Translations under genes and position numbers: made by a program
In this document: in pieces, positions 29,239 through 43,443 of the stretch
Numbering within the stretch: position 1 is the stretch's first letter
How the letters are laid out: each line of letters opens with the position of its first letter
The notes under the pieces: model-generated
What the model was told of the DNA's origin: nothing
Database searches by the model: none
What the model saw: the letters and a program-made list of their open reading frames with translations, nothing else
Assembly (NCBI GenBank): GCA_035260325.1
Contig: DATFVL010000121.1
Span: forward strand, 1-45,985
Source of the DNA: Candidatus Methylomirabilota bacterium
Lineage (GTDB): Bacteria; Methylomirabilota; Methylomirabilia; Rokubacteriales; CSP1-6
Reading direction: 5' to 3'
Length of the DNA: 45,985 nucleotides

Positions 29239-29290
29239 CACTTTAGAGACCCTTGCGGGAGGATGAACCCCCCGTGTGGAGGAGATTCCG

Positions 29291-29746
29291 ATGGCGGAGT
29301 ACATTCCCAGCCCCAGGGAGTGGGTGCGCGACCAGGTCGAGCTCTACGAGCGCAGTGGTGGAACCGAAGGCACCACGCTCCGCGACACCGGGCTGCCGGT
29401 GATCATCGTGACCCACACCGGCAACAAGACCGGCGCGATTCGCAAGACCCCATTGATGCGCGTCAAGGACGGCGCCAACTACATCCTCGTCGGTTCGCTT
29501 GGAGGAGCGCCGACAAACCCGGTCTGGGTGTACAACCTGCGCGCCAATCCGGCCATCGAGATCCGCGATCACACCGCGGTGCAGCCGATGCGGGTCCGCG
29601 AGGTTGAGGACGGGGCCGAGCGGGCGAGACTCTGGAAGCTCGCGGTCTCGGCGTATCCTCCGTACGCGGACTACCAGACGCGGACTACACGGCGGATCCC
29701 GATCTTCGTCGCGGAGCCTCGAAGCCAGCCGAAGCGGGAGGCGTAG
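29291..29746 (+). CDS. DDN-type deazaflavin (F420)-dependent nitroreductase-family protein
   Basis: The 151-residue protein belongs to the DDN/DUF385 family of split-barrel proteins that use reduced coenzyme F420. Family features are LYERSGGTEGTTLRDTGLPV, IIVTHTGNKTGAIRKTPLM, YILVGSLGGAPTNPVWVYN and LRANPAIEIRD. The ATG at 29291 is preceded by GGAGGAG, the best Shine-Dalgarno in the window; an in-frame GTG at 29276 lies before that site and is unlikely. F420 use is inferred from the family. No F420 synthesis gene is in the window. The substrate is unknown. It is convergent with gltD. Confidence 0.85.
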   Translation: MAEYIPSPREWVRDQVELYERSGGTEGTTLRDTGLPVIIVTHTGNKTGAIRKTPLMRVKDGANYILVGSLGGAPTNPVWVYNLRANPAIEIRDHTAVQPMRVREVEDGAERARLWKLAVSAYPPYADYQTRTTRRIPIFVAEPRSQPKREA

Positions 29747-29904
29747 GCGCTTCCGGTGGGCGGTCGCCGAACGCGATCCATGGCATCTACGCCGGCACCG
29801 GCCAGCGTCAAGAAACGGAGAATGGGTAGGATAGCTTGGTCCGCGTCAGCGATACTCTTCGCTGCTCGCCGCGCCATGGATGAGGAGGACAGGGGGACGA
29901 TCGA

Positions 29905-31345
29905 TCAGGGAAGGGGCGCGGGGAGGTCGGACTTGCCCATCAGATAGAGGTCCACGCCCCGCGCGGCAGAGCGGCCCTCGGCGATCGCCCAGACGATCAG
30001 CGACTGGCCGCGCTGCATGTCGCCGCAGGTGAAGACGCCGGGCACGCTCGTCATCCAGCTCGCATCGCGCCAGACGTTGCCGCGCTCCGTGATCGTGACG
30101 CCGAGGTCGGCGAGCATCCCGGGCTTCTCGGCGCCGAGAAAGCCCATCGCGAGGAGGACCAGCTCGCAGTCGATCGTGAACTCGCTCCCCGGTACGGGCT
30201 TGAAATCGAGCCGGCTGCCCTCGCGGACCATGTCCACCCGCATCGCCTCGAGTTGACGGACGCGCCCTGCGGTGTCGCCGTTGAAGCGCTGGGTGGAGAC
30301 GGCGTAGACTCTCTCGCCGCCCTCCTCGTGGGCGCCCGACACGCGAAAGATGTTCGGCCACTGAGGCCACGGGTTGTCGGACGCGCGTGCGTCGGGCGGC
30401 CGCGGGAGCAGCTCGAACTGGTGGACCGACGCCGCGCCCTGGCGGTGGACGGTGCCGAGGCAGTCGGCGCCGGTATCGCCGCCGCCGATGATCACCACGC
30501 GCCTCCCCTTGGCCGTGATGAACTGCTCGTCCGGCACCACGTCGCCTTCGCAGCGCTTGTTCTGGAGCGTCAGGTACTCCATCGCGAAGTGGATACCCTG
30601 GAGCCCGCGCCCGGGCACGGGCAGATCGCGCGGCTGGCAGGCGCCGCCGGCGAGCACGAGCGCGTCGAACTCGCTGCGCAGGTCCGCGACCGCAACGTTC
30701 CCACCCACGTGGGCGTTCGTGCGGTAGGCGATGCCCTCCTTCTCCATGATCTGGAGGCGCCGGTCGAGGACGCGCTTCTCCATCTTGAACTCGGGGATGC
30801 CGTAGCGGAGGAGCCCGCCGATGCGGTCGGCGCGCTCGAGCACGATGACCGAGTGGCCGGCGCGGCAGAGCTGCTGGGCGCACGCGAGGCCGGCGGGGCC
30901 GGAGCCGACGACCGCGACCTTCTTGCCGGTGCGGACGGCGGGCGGCTCGGGGACGACCCAGCCCTCGTCGAAGGCGCGCGCGATGATCCGCTCCTCGACG
31001 GCCTTGATCGTGACCGCGTCGTCGTTGATCCCGAGGACGCACGAGCCCTCGCACGGCGCCGGGCAGAGGCGGCCCGTCCACTCGGGGAAGTTGTTCGTCG
31101 CGTGCAGGCGCTCGATCGCGTCCCGCCAGCGGTCGCGGTACACGAGATCGTTCCAGTCCGGGATGATGTTGCCGAGCGGGCAGCCCTGGTGGCAGAAGGG
31201 GATGCCGCAGTCCATGCAGCGCGCGGCCTGCTTTTTTAGATCGTCGACGGGGTAGGGGAGGTAGATCTCCCTCCAGTCGCGGAGCCGCTCCGCCACCGGG
31301 CGGGTCGGCCACTTCTTGCGCTGGATCTCGAGGAAGCCGGTGACC

Positions 31346-31353
<8 letters not shown>
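29905..31353 (-). CDS. gltD: Glutamate synthase small subunit GltD
   Basis: GltD passes electrons from NADPH through FAD and Fe-S clusters to GltB for glutamate formation. The 482 residues have two Cys motifs, [19 protein letters not shown] and [12 protein letters not shown]. The FAD-binding [18 protein letters not shown] and the NADPH-binding [15 protein letters not shown] follow, and the C-terminal [19 protein letters not shown] is typical. The start is a GTG at 31353 on the minus strand, overlapping the gltB stop by 8 nt. The long open frame on the opposite strand is antisense noise. Confidence 0.96.
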
Positions 31354-35941
<4,588 letters not shown>

Positions 35942-35971
35942 TACCGCATCCCCTTTGTGAACAGTTGCACG

Positions 35972-36000
35972 ATACTACATATCCGGAGATTATTAGTCAT
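35972..36000 (-). promoter_or_regulatory. Predicted gltB promoter
   Basis: Reading the minus strand, ATGACT (36000-35995) and TAGTAT (35977-35972) are separated by 17 nt; each matches consensus at four of six positions. Transcription would begin near 35965, giving a leader of about 24 nt with AAAGGGA before the gltB ATG. This places the palindrome at 36022-36038 centred near -65. Confidence 0.5.
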
Positions 36001-36021
36001 CCAGAAAATTTGTATAGTGTG

Positions 36022-36038
36022 TATCAGCAAATCTGATA
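36022..36038. promoter_or_regulatory. Candidate LysR-type regulator binding site
   Basis: A perfect palindrome, TATCAG-N5-CTGATA. It contains ATC-N9-GAT and the T-N11-A core of LysR-type sites. It lies in a 110-nt intergenic region of about 40% GC. The -10-like TAAGAT of the regulator gene (36040-36045) starts 2 nt after it, so bound protein could repress its own gene. Confidence 0.65.
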
Positions 36039-36051
36039 GTAAGATCAGGCG

Positions 36052-37050
36052 ATGCACCTGGAGACGCTGCAACTCTACTGCGAGGTCGTCCGGCTCCGCT
36101 CCTTCTCCCGGGGCGCGGAGCAGAGCTTCGTCTCCCAGTCCGCGGCGAGCCAGGCCGTCCAGCAGCTCGAGGCCGAGCTCGGCGTGGCGCTGCTCGACCG
36201 GAGCAAGCGGCCGTTCGTCGTCACGCCCGAGGGCCAGGCGTTCTACGGGGCGTGCCGCGGGCTCCTGGAGTCGTGGGAGAAGGTGAAGACCGAGGTCGCC
36301 GCGGTGAAGGCGCGGGTGGACGGGACGGTGCGGGTCGCGGCGATCTACTCGGTGGGCCTCCACGACGTGAGCCGCCACATGCAGCGCTTCATGTCGCTCT
36401 ACCCGGAGGCGCGCGTCCAGCTCGAGTGCCTGCACCCGCACAAGGTGGTGGAGGCGGTCATCGAGGGCGAGGCGGACGTGGGGATCATGTCCTACCCGCC
36501 CGCCGACCGCGCCCTCTCGATCGTGCCCCTGCGCGCCGAGCCGATGGCGTTCGTCTGCCACCCGAGCCACCGCCTGGCGCGGCGGCGGCAGATCCAGCCC
36601 GGAGACCTGAACGGCGAGACCTTCGTGGCGTTCGATCCCGGCCTCACCATCCGCAAGGCGATCGACAGGGCGCTCCGGCAGCACAACGTGAAGGTCAACA
36701 TCGTGATGGAGTTCGACAACATCGAGACGATCAAGCAGGCGATCATCATCGATGCCGGCGTGAGCATCCTGCCGCGCCACACCGTCCAGAAGGAGGCGGG
36801 GATCCGGACGCTGGCGGTCGTGCCGCTGGCGATCCCCGACCTGGTCCGGCCGGTCGGGATCATCCACCGGCGGCAGAAGCTCCTGACGCCGACCGTGAGC
36901 CGGTTCATCCAGCTTCTCAAGGACGCGAGCGAAGAGCCCGCCGGGTCGGCGTCAACGTCCCGCGACGGCGGGCGCCCGCCCGCCAACTCGGGTAGGATGG
37001 CGGGTGGAGCCCGTGGAGGCATGAAGGGGGCAAGCAATGGGCGAGTTTGA
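36052..37050 (+). CDS. LysR-type transcriptional regulator, divergent from gltBD
   Basis: The 332-residue protein has a winged-helix DNA-binding domain at residues 1-60 (LQLYCEVVRLRSFSRGAEQ, then SQSAASQAVQQLEAELGVALL, RPFVVTPEG). An effector-binding domain follows (GTVRVAAIYSVGLHDV, EADVGIMSYPP, FVAFDPGLTIRKAID, IKQAIIIDAGVSILP). Its position back-to-back with gltB suggests that it controls glutamate synthase, as GltC does in Bacillus; that is inference. The last 40 or so residues are low-complexity Gly/Ala/Arg and run into the next gene by 14 nt. The DNA there also carries GGTAGGAT, a candidate promoter element for that gene. TAAGAT ends 6 nt before the ATG and no ribosome binding site is seen. 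Confidence 0.93.
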   Translation: MHLETLQLYCEVVRLRSFSRGAEQSFVSQSAASQAVQQLEAELGVALLDRSKRPFVVTPEGQAFYGACRGLLESWEKVKTEVAAVKARVDGTVRVAAIYSVGLHDVSRHMQRFMSLYPEARVQLECLHPHKVVEAVIEGEADVGIMSYPPADRALSIVPLRAEPMAFVCHPSHRLARRRQIQPGDLNGETFVAFDPGLTIRKAIDRALRQHNVKVNIVMEFDNIETIKQAIIIDAGVSILPRHTVQKEAGIRTLAVVPLAIPDLVRPVGIIHRRQKLLTPTVSRFIQLLKDASEEPAGSASTSRDGGRPPANSGRMAGGARGGMKGASNGRV

Positions 37051-37561
37051 GGACCAGTACACCCAGGAGCTCGAGGGCGACGTCAAGGCGACCCGGGGGG
37101 CACTCCTCGCCGACACCATTACCGTCCTGTCGCCGGCCGAGCCGATCTGCCTGAAGGAGACGGCGACCGTGCACGAGGCCGTCCAGACGATGCTGGCGCG
37201 CCGGCAGGCGGGGGTGCTGATCACCGACGCCGAGGGCCGGCTCACCGGGATCTTCACCGAGCGCGACGTGCTGACGCGGGTCCTCGGCCGGGACCTCGAT
37301 ACCCGGAAGACGGCGCTCTCGGCGGTGATGACGCCGAATCCCGACGCGCTCTCGGTGCGCGACCGGGTCGCCTGGGCGGTCCACTCGATGAGCGTCGCCG
37401 GCTACCGGACGGTGCCCCTGGTCGACGCGGAGCGGCGGCCGATCGGGGTCGTGACCGTCAGCGACGTCATCCGGTGGCTGGCCAACCTCTTTCCGGAAGC
37501 GGTCCTGAACCTGCCGCCGGGGGACCGGATCAAACGCCCCCACGAGATCGACGCGGGCTGA
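37037..37561 (+). CDS. CBS-domain pair protein
   Basis: The 174-residue protein consists of two CBS domains, about residues 27-87 (CLKETATVHEAVQTMLARRQ, VLITDAEGRLTGIFTERDVL) and 97-152 (MTPNPDALSVRDRVAWAVHSM, TVPLVDAERRPIGVVTVSDV). Such pairs bind adenine nucleotides and act as energy or redox sensors. No effector domain is attached, so a partner is expected. Its position between the LysR gene and korAB could tie it to energy status of the oxidoreductase, but nothing in the sequence proves this. The start codon is an ATG behind AAGGGGGCAAGC. Confidence 0.9.
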   Translation: MGEFEDQYTQELEGDVKATRGALLADTITVLSPAEPICLKETATVHEAVQTMLARRQAGVLITDAEGRLTGIFTERDVLTRVLGRDLDTRKTALSAVMTPNPDALSVRDRVAWAVHSMSVAGYRTVPLVDAERRPIGVVTVSDVIRWLANLFPEAVLNLPPGDRIKRPHEIDAG

Positions 37562-37600
37562 CGGCCGGGGGGGCCGGTGGCCCGACCGGGGCGGCAAACC

Positions 37601-37629
37601 TTGCCGGGGTCTGGGCCGTCTTATAAAAT
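37601..37629 (+). promoter_or_regulatory. Predicted promoter of korAB
   Basis: TTGCCG (37601-37606), a 17-nt spacer and TAAAAT (37624-37629, five of six) within an unusually AT-rich TTATAAAATG. Transcription would begin near 37636, leaving a leader of about 127 nt before korA, much longer than others in this window. Confidence 0.6.
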
Positions 37630-37694
37630 GAGCGAGGTCCGCCGGAGTTCAGAGCGCGCCGACCGGGGGCGGGCGGCCTCAGCGGGGATTCCCG

Positions 37695-37721
37695 ACACAC
37701 CGATGGTCGTGGCCGGTGTGT
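37695..37721 (+). promoter_or_regulatory. Inverted repeat in the korA leader
   Basis: ACACACCG (37695-37702) and CGGTGTGT (37714-37721) are perfectly complementary and separated by 11 nt. The hairpin would lie about 60 nt into the predicted korA leader RNA and 41 nt before the ATG. No T-run follows, so it is not a terminator. It could also be a protein-binding site on DNA. Confidence 0.5.
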
Positions 37722-37762
37722 GTGTGCGGCAGGGACGAGATTGAGCGAGGAGAGATGATTCG

Positions 37763-39630
37763 ATGAGCGAGACGGCGACGCCTGCCGCGGGTGCGCACAA
37801 GTCGCTGAAGGAGCTGGACCGCGCGGTCATCCGGTTCGCGGGCGACTCCGGCGACGGCATGCAGCTGACCGGCGAGCAGTTCACCACCGAGTCGGCGTGG
37901 GCCGGCAACGACATCGCGACCCTGCCCAACTTCCCGGCGGAGATCCGCGCCCCGGCGGGCACGCTCTTCGGGGTGTCGAGCTTCCAGCTCCAGTTCGGCA
38001 GCCAGCGCGTCTACACGCCGGGCGATCGGCTCGACTGCCTCGTCGCGATGAACCCGGCCGCCCTCAAGGTGCACCTGCGCGACCTGAAGACCGGCGGGCT
38101 CCTGATCGTCAACACCCAGGCCTTCGACAAGCGCAACCTCGACAAGGCCGGCTACGCGTCGGACCCGCTCGCCGACCCGGCGCTCGGCGAGCGCTACCGC
38201 CTGCACAAGGTGGACATGACGGCGCTCACGCTCGAGGCCGTCAAGGACCTCCCGCTGAACACGAAGGAGAAGGACCGGACCAAGAACTTCTTCGCGCTCG
38301 GCCTGGTCTCGTGGATCTACACGCGGCCGCTCGAGCCCACGCTCGACTGGATCCAGAAGAAGTTCTCGAAGAACCCGGCCATCGCCGAGGCGAACACGCG
38401 CGTGCTGAAGGCGGGCCACGCCTACGGCGAGACCGCCGAGATCTTCAGCGAGCACTACGCGATCGAGCCGGCGGAGATGGCGCCGGGCCTCTACCGGGCG
38501 ATGACGGGCAACCGCGCGCTCGCGTGGGGCCTCCTCGCGGCGGCGGCGCGCTCGAAGGTGCCCGTCGTCTACGGCGCGTACCCGATCACGCCCGCGAGCG
38601 ACATCCTGCACGAGCTGGCCCTCCACAAGCGCTTCCGCGTGCGGACGATCCAGGCCGAGGACGAGATCGCGGCGGTGACGTCGGCGATCGGCGCCGCCTT
38701 CGGCGGGGCGATCGGCGTCACCGGCTCGAGCGGGCCCGGCATCGCGCTCAAGAGCGAGGCGATCGGCCTCGCCGTGACCGCGGAGCTGCCGCTGGTGGTC
38801 TTCAACATCCAGCGCGCGGGTCCGTCCACGGGCATGCCGACCAAGACCGAGCAGGCCGACCTGATGCAGGCGCTCTACGGGCGCAACAGCGAGTCGCCGG
38901 TCGTCGTGCTCGCGCCCGCCACGCCCGGCGACTGCTTCTACATCGCCTACGAGGCGGTGCGCATCGCGGCGAAGTACATGGTCCCGGTGATCGTCCTGAG
39001 CGACGGCTTCCTCGCGAACGGCTCGGAGCCGTGGCTGATCCCCGACGTCGGCACGCTGCCGCCGATCGAGATCGCGTTTCGGACGGAGCCGGAGGGCTTC
39101 TTCCCGTACCTGCGCGATCCAGCGACGCTCGCCCGCCCGTGGGTGCGCCCCGGCACGCCGGGGCTCGAGCACCGGATCGGCGGCATCGAGAAGCAGGACG
39201 TCACGGGCAACATCTCCTACGATCCCGACAACCACGACCACATGGTCCGGACGCGCGCCGAGAAGGTGCGGCGCGTGGCGCAGGAGATCCCGCCGACCTC
39301 GATCAACGGGCCGGCGACCGGCGACGTGCTCGTCGTCGGCTGGGGCGGGACGTACGGCGCCATCACGGCGGCGGTCGAACGCGCGCAGGGCGAGGGCAAG
39401 TCCGTCGCGTCCATCCACCTGCGCCACCTGAACCCGCTGCCGCCGGACCTCGGCCACATCCTGCGCGAGTACCGCCGGGTGCTCGTGCCCGAGATCAACA
39501 GCGGCCAGCTCGTGCGCGTGCTGCGCGCCGAGTACCTCGTGGACGCCGTCGGCTTCAACCGGGTGCGCGGGCTGCCGCTCGCGAGCGAGGAGATCCACGA
39601 GGCCATCACCCAGCTCCAGGAGAGTCGCGT

Positions 39631-39634
<4 letters not shown>
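37763..39634 (+). CDS. korA: 2-oxoacid:ferredoxin oxidoreductase, fused gamma-alpha subunit (KorA type)
   Basis: With KorB this enzyme interconverts 2-oxoacid plus CoA with acyl-CoA, CO2 and reduced ferredoxin. The 623-residue length shows the fused gamma-alpha form. The gamma domain (about 15-200) has FAGDSGDGMQLTGEQFTTES. The alpha part has YGAYPITPASDILHEL, EDEIAAVTSAIGAAFGG, GSSGPGIALKSEAIGLA and NIQRAGPSTGMPTKTEQADL. The C-terminal VLVVGWGGTYGAITAAVERA and HLRHLNPLPPDL complete it. 2-oxoglutarate is the likely substrate given the two-subunit KorAB layout, but pyruvate or a branched 2-oxoacid cannot be excluded from sequence alone. Confidence 0.92.
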
Positions 39635-40659
<1,025 letters not shown>

Positions 40660-40678
40660 TCCTCTGGGATCCGCTGCC

Positions 40679-42124
40679 ATGCCTCTGAGCCCCGGCCTCG
40701 TCGGCGAGCTCCAGCGGATCCTCGGCCCCGAGGGCCTCGTCCTGTCCTACGAGGGCCGGCTCGTCTACGAGTGCGACATGCACACCTTCTACAAGGGCGC
40801 GCCCGACGCCGTCGCGCTCCCGGCCACCACCGAGCAGGTCGTCGCGATCGTCGGGCTCTGCCGCCGCGCGGGCGTGCCCGTCGTGCCGCGCGGCTCGGGC
40901 ACGGGACTGATCGGCGGCGCCATGGCGCCGTCGGGCGGCGTGATGGTCGCGCTCAACCGGATGAACCGGATCCTCGAGGTGGACCTCCCGAACCGCTGCG
41001 CGACCGTGGAGCCCGGGCTCATCAACCTGGCGCTCACGCGGGCGGTCGAGGCGCGCGGCTGGTTCTTCGCCCCCGACCCGTCGAGCCAGATGGTGTCGTC
41101 CATCGGCGGCAACGTCGGAACGAACGCCGGCGGGCCGCACTGCCTGAAGTACGGGATCACCACCAACCACGTCCTCGGCCTCGAGCTCGTCACGGGGACG
41201 GGGGAGCTCGTCAAGCTCGGCGGGAAGGTGGCCGACCGCCCGGGTTACGACCTCACGGGCGTCGCGGTGGGCTCCGAGGGGACGTTCGGCCTCGTCACCG
41301 CGGTCACGGTGCGGCTCCTGCACGCGGCGGAGGCGGTGAAGACGCTCCTCGCGTCGTTCACGGACATCGAGGACGCCTCGGAGGCCGTGTCGGCGATCAT
41401 CGCCGCCGGCATCATCCCCGCGGCGCTCGAGATGCTCGACGAGTTGATGATCCGCGCGATCAACGAGGGGACGGGGGCGGGCTATCCGAAGGACGCGGCC
41501 GCGGTCCTCCTGATCGAGCTCGACGGCCCCGCCGCCGAGGTGGACGCGCAGGGCGAGCGCTGCGCGCGGATCTGCTGGGAGCGCGGCGCCCTCGAGGTGC
41601 GCGTCGCGCGCGACGCCACGGAGCGGGCGCTCCTCTGGAAGGGACGGAAGGAGGCGGCGGGCGCCGTCGGCCGCCTGGCGCCGACCTACCTCCTGCAGGA
41701 CGCGGTCGTGCCGCGCTCCAAGCTCCCCGCGATCATGCGCGAGCTCCGCGCGATCGGCGCGCGTCACGGCGTCCAGATCGCCAACGTCTTCCACGCCGGT
41801 GACGGCAACCTCCACCCGCTCATCCTCTACGACGATCGGAACCCGGCCGAGCTCGAGCGGGCGAAGGCGGCAAACGAGGAGCTGCTCCACGCGTGCATCG
41901 CGATGGGCGGCACCGTCACGGGCGAGCACGGCGTCGGCCTCGACAAGGCGAAGAACCTGCCGCTCCAGTATGCGGATGCCGACCTGAACTTCATGTATCG
42001 CTTGAGGCGCATTTTCGACCCCGATCGGATCATGAACCCGGGCAAGCTCCTCCCCGCGCACCCCGCGTGCGGCGAAGGCTTCCGCCCGCCGCGGCCGCGC
42101 CTGCCCGAGGGCGCCTGGATCTGA
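40679..42124 (+). CDS. glcD: Glycolate oxidase subunit GlcD-like FAD-linked oxidase
   Basis: GlcD is the FAD-binding subunit that oxidises glycolate (or lactate-type 2-hydroxyacids) to the 2-oxoacid. The 481-residue protein has the PCMH-type FAD domain (VVPRGSGTGLIGGAMAPSGG, IGGNVGTNAGGPHCLKYGIT, GYDLTGVAVGSEGTFGLVTA). The C-terminal cap has FHAGDGNLHPLILYD and GEHGVGLDKAKNLP, which carry metal/substrate-binding residues. It starts 19 nt after korB. The order glcD-glcE-glcF identifies the complex; D-lactate dehydrogenase relatives share the fold, so the substrate is inferred. Confidence 0.92.
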   Translation: MPLSPGLVGELQRILGPEGLVLSYEGRLVYECDMHTFYKGAPDAVALPATTEQVVAIVGLCRRAGVPVVPRGSGTGLIGGAMAPSGGVMVALNRMNRILEVDLPNRCATVEPGLINLALTRAVEARGWFFAPDPSSQMVSSIGGNVGTNAGGPHCLKYGITTNHVLGLELVTGTGELVKLGGKVADRPGYDLTGVAVGSEGTFGLVTAVTVRLLHAAEAVKTLLASFTDIEDASEAVSAIIAAGIIPAALEMLDELMIRAINEGTGAGYPKDAAAVLLIELDGPAAEVDAQGERCARICWERGALEVRVARDATERALLWKGRKEAAGAVGRLAPTYLLQDAVVPRSKLPAIMRELRAIGARHGVQIANVFHAGDGNLHPLILYDDRNPAELERAKAANEELLHACIAMGGTVTGEHGVGLDKAKNLPLQYADADLNFMYRLRRIFDPDRIMNPGKLLPAHPACGEGFRPPRPRLPEGAWI

Positions 42125-42126
42125 GC

Positions 42127-43443
42127 GTGGGCGCCGTCACGGGCTCGGTCGGGGGGGCGCTGGCGGCGATCGCCGGACGTCCCCGGGTCGAGGAGGGCGC
42201 CGAGGTCCACGCGGGCTTCACGATCGACGGGCTGCTCCCGCGCTGGGTCGTCCGGCCGGCGACGCTCGAGCAGGTGAGCGGGGTCCTGGCGCTCGCCTGG
42301 GACGCCGGGCTCGCCGTCGTCCCGCACGGCTCGGGCGCGGCGCAGGAGCTCGGTGTGCCGCCCGCGAAGGTGGACGTGGTCCTGGACCTCCGTGACCTCG
42401 ACCGGGTCGTCGAGTACAACCCCGACGACCTCACGATCACGGTGCAGGCCGGGGTGACGCTCGGCACGCTCGAATCCTGGCTCGCCGCGCGCCGCCAGTT
42501 CCTGCCGCTCGACCCGCCCGGCGCCCGGGCGCGGACGCTCGGCGGGATCGCCGCCACCGGCGCGAGCGGCCCGCTCCGCCTGCGCTACGGCACGCTGCGC
42601 GACCTGCTGCTGGGCGTGAGGTTCGTCCAGGCCGACGGCGTCGTGACCTGGGGCGGCGCCCGCGTGGTGAAGTCCGTGAGCGGCTACGACGTGCCGAAGC
42701 TGATGGTGGGCGCCTGCGGGACGCTCGGCGTCATCGGCGAGCTGACGCTCAGGCTCCACCCGCTGCCCGACGCCGAGCAGACCTGGGTCGTCCCGTGTCG
42801 CGACGCCGGCGCGGCGCAGGACTTCGTCCTGCGGCTCCTCGACTCGACGGTGCAGCCGAGCCGGGTCGAGTTCCTGAACGCCGCCGCCCTCGCGGCCTGC
42901 GAGATCGCGGGGAGCGCGGCGGCCGTCGCGGTCTCGATCGGGACGGCCGAGGCCGCGGTGCGCGCCCAGGGCGACGCGCTGGGCGCACTCGCGCGCGCGG
43001 CGGGGAGCGCGGCGGGACTGGTGGCCGCGGGCTTCTGGGACCGTTACGACGCGGCGATGGCTCCGGAGGAGGGCGTGAGGCTCGGCGTCGGGACGCTCGC
43101 CTCGAAGGTCGGCGAGACCGCCGGCGAGATCGAGCGCGCCGTCGCGGCGTCGCTCGCGGGCGCCGCGCCGACGCTCGGCGGGTGCGCGCCGCTCGGGAGC
43201 CTGCGCGCGTCCTTCCCGGGGACCGACCCCGCGCGGGTCAAGGCCATCGTCGAGCGGCTCCGCGCGGCCGTCGCGCCGGCGGGCGGCAGCGTGACGATCC
43301 AGCGCGCCCCGCGCGACGTCCGCCGCGTGGTGGATCCGTGGGGGCCGGTCGAGCCGGGGCCGCTCGCGCTCATGCGCGCGCTCAAGGAGGAGTTCGACGC
43401 GCGGCGCGTCCTGAACCCCGGCCGCTTCGTCGGGGGGCTCTGA
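42127..43443 (+). CDS. glcE: Glycolate oxidase subunit GlcE-like FAD-binding protein
   Basis: GlcE is the second FAD-binding subunit of glycolate oxidase. The GTG at 42127, 2 nt after the glcD stop, gives 438 residues. FAD-domain motifs are VVPHGSGAAQELG, LGGIAATGASGPLRLRYGTLRD and VKSVSGYDVPKLMVGACGTLG. The end VLNPGRFVGGL is the common C-terminus of this family. It is somewhat longer than E. coli GlcE (about 350). It is followed by glcF with TGATG coupling. Confidence 0.9.
   Translation: MGAVTGSVGGALAAIAGRPRVEEGAEVHAGFTIDGLLPRWVVRPATLEQVSGVLALAWDAGLAVVPHGSGAAQELGVPPAKVDVVLDLRDLDRVVEYNPDDLTITVQAGVTLGTLESWLAARRQFLPLDPPGARARTLGGIAATGASGPLRLRYGTLRDLLLGVRFVQADGVVTWGGARVVKSVSGYDVPKLMVGACGTLGVIGELTLRLHPLPDAEQTWVVPCRDAGAAQDFVLRLLDSTVQPSRVEFLNAAALAACEIAGSAAAVAVSIGTAEAAVRAQGDALGALARAAGSAAGLVAAGFWDRYDAAMAPEEGVRLGVGTLASKVGETAGEIERAVAASLAGAAPTLGGCAPLGSLRASFPGTDPARVKAIVERLRAAVAPAGGSVTIQRAPRDVRRVVDPWGPVEPGPLALMRALKEEFDARRVLNPGRFVGGL

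Noticed and set aside
29756-29947. A 63-residue plus-strand frame in the gap between the DDN-family gene and gltD
   Set aside because: No ribosome binding site, no family resemblance, and it runs into the gltD coding region on the other strand. A GGTAGGAT at 29825-29832 there has no convincing gene downstream.
42121-42126. CTG at 42121 as the glcE start, directly overlapping the glcD stop
   Set aside because: CTG starts are rare, and the GTG at 42127 is two codons downstream with an equally good N-terminus.
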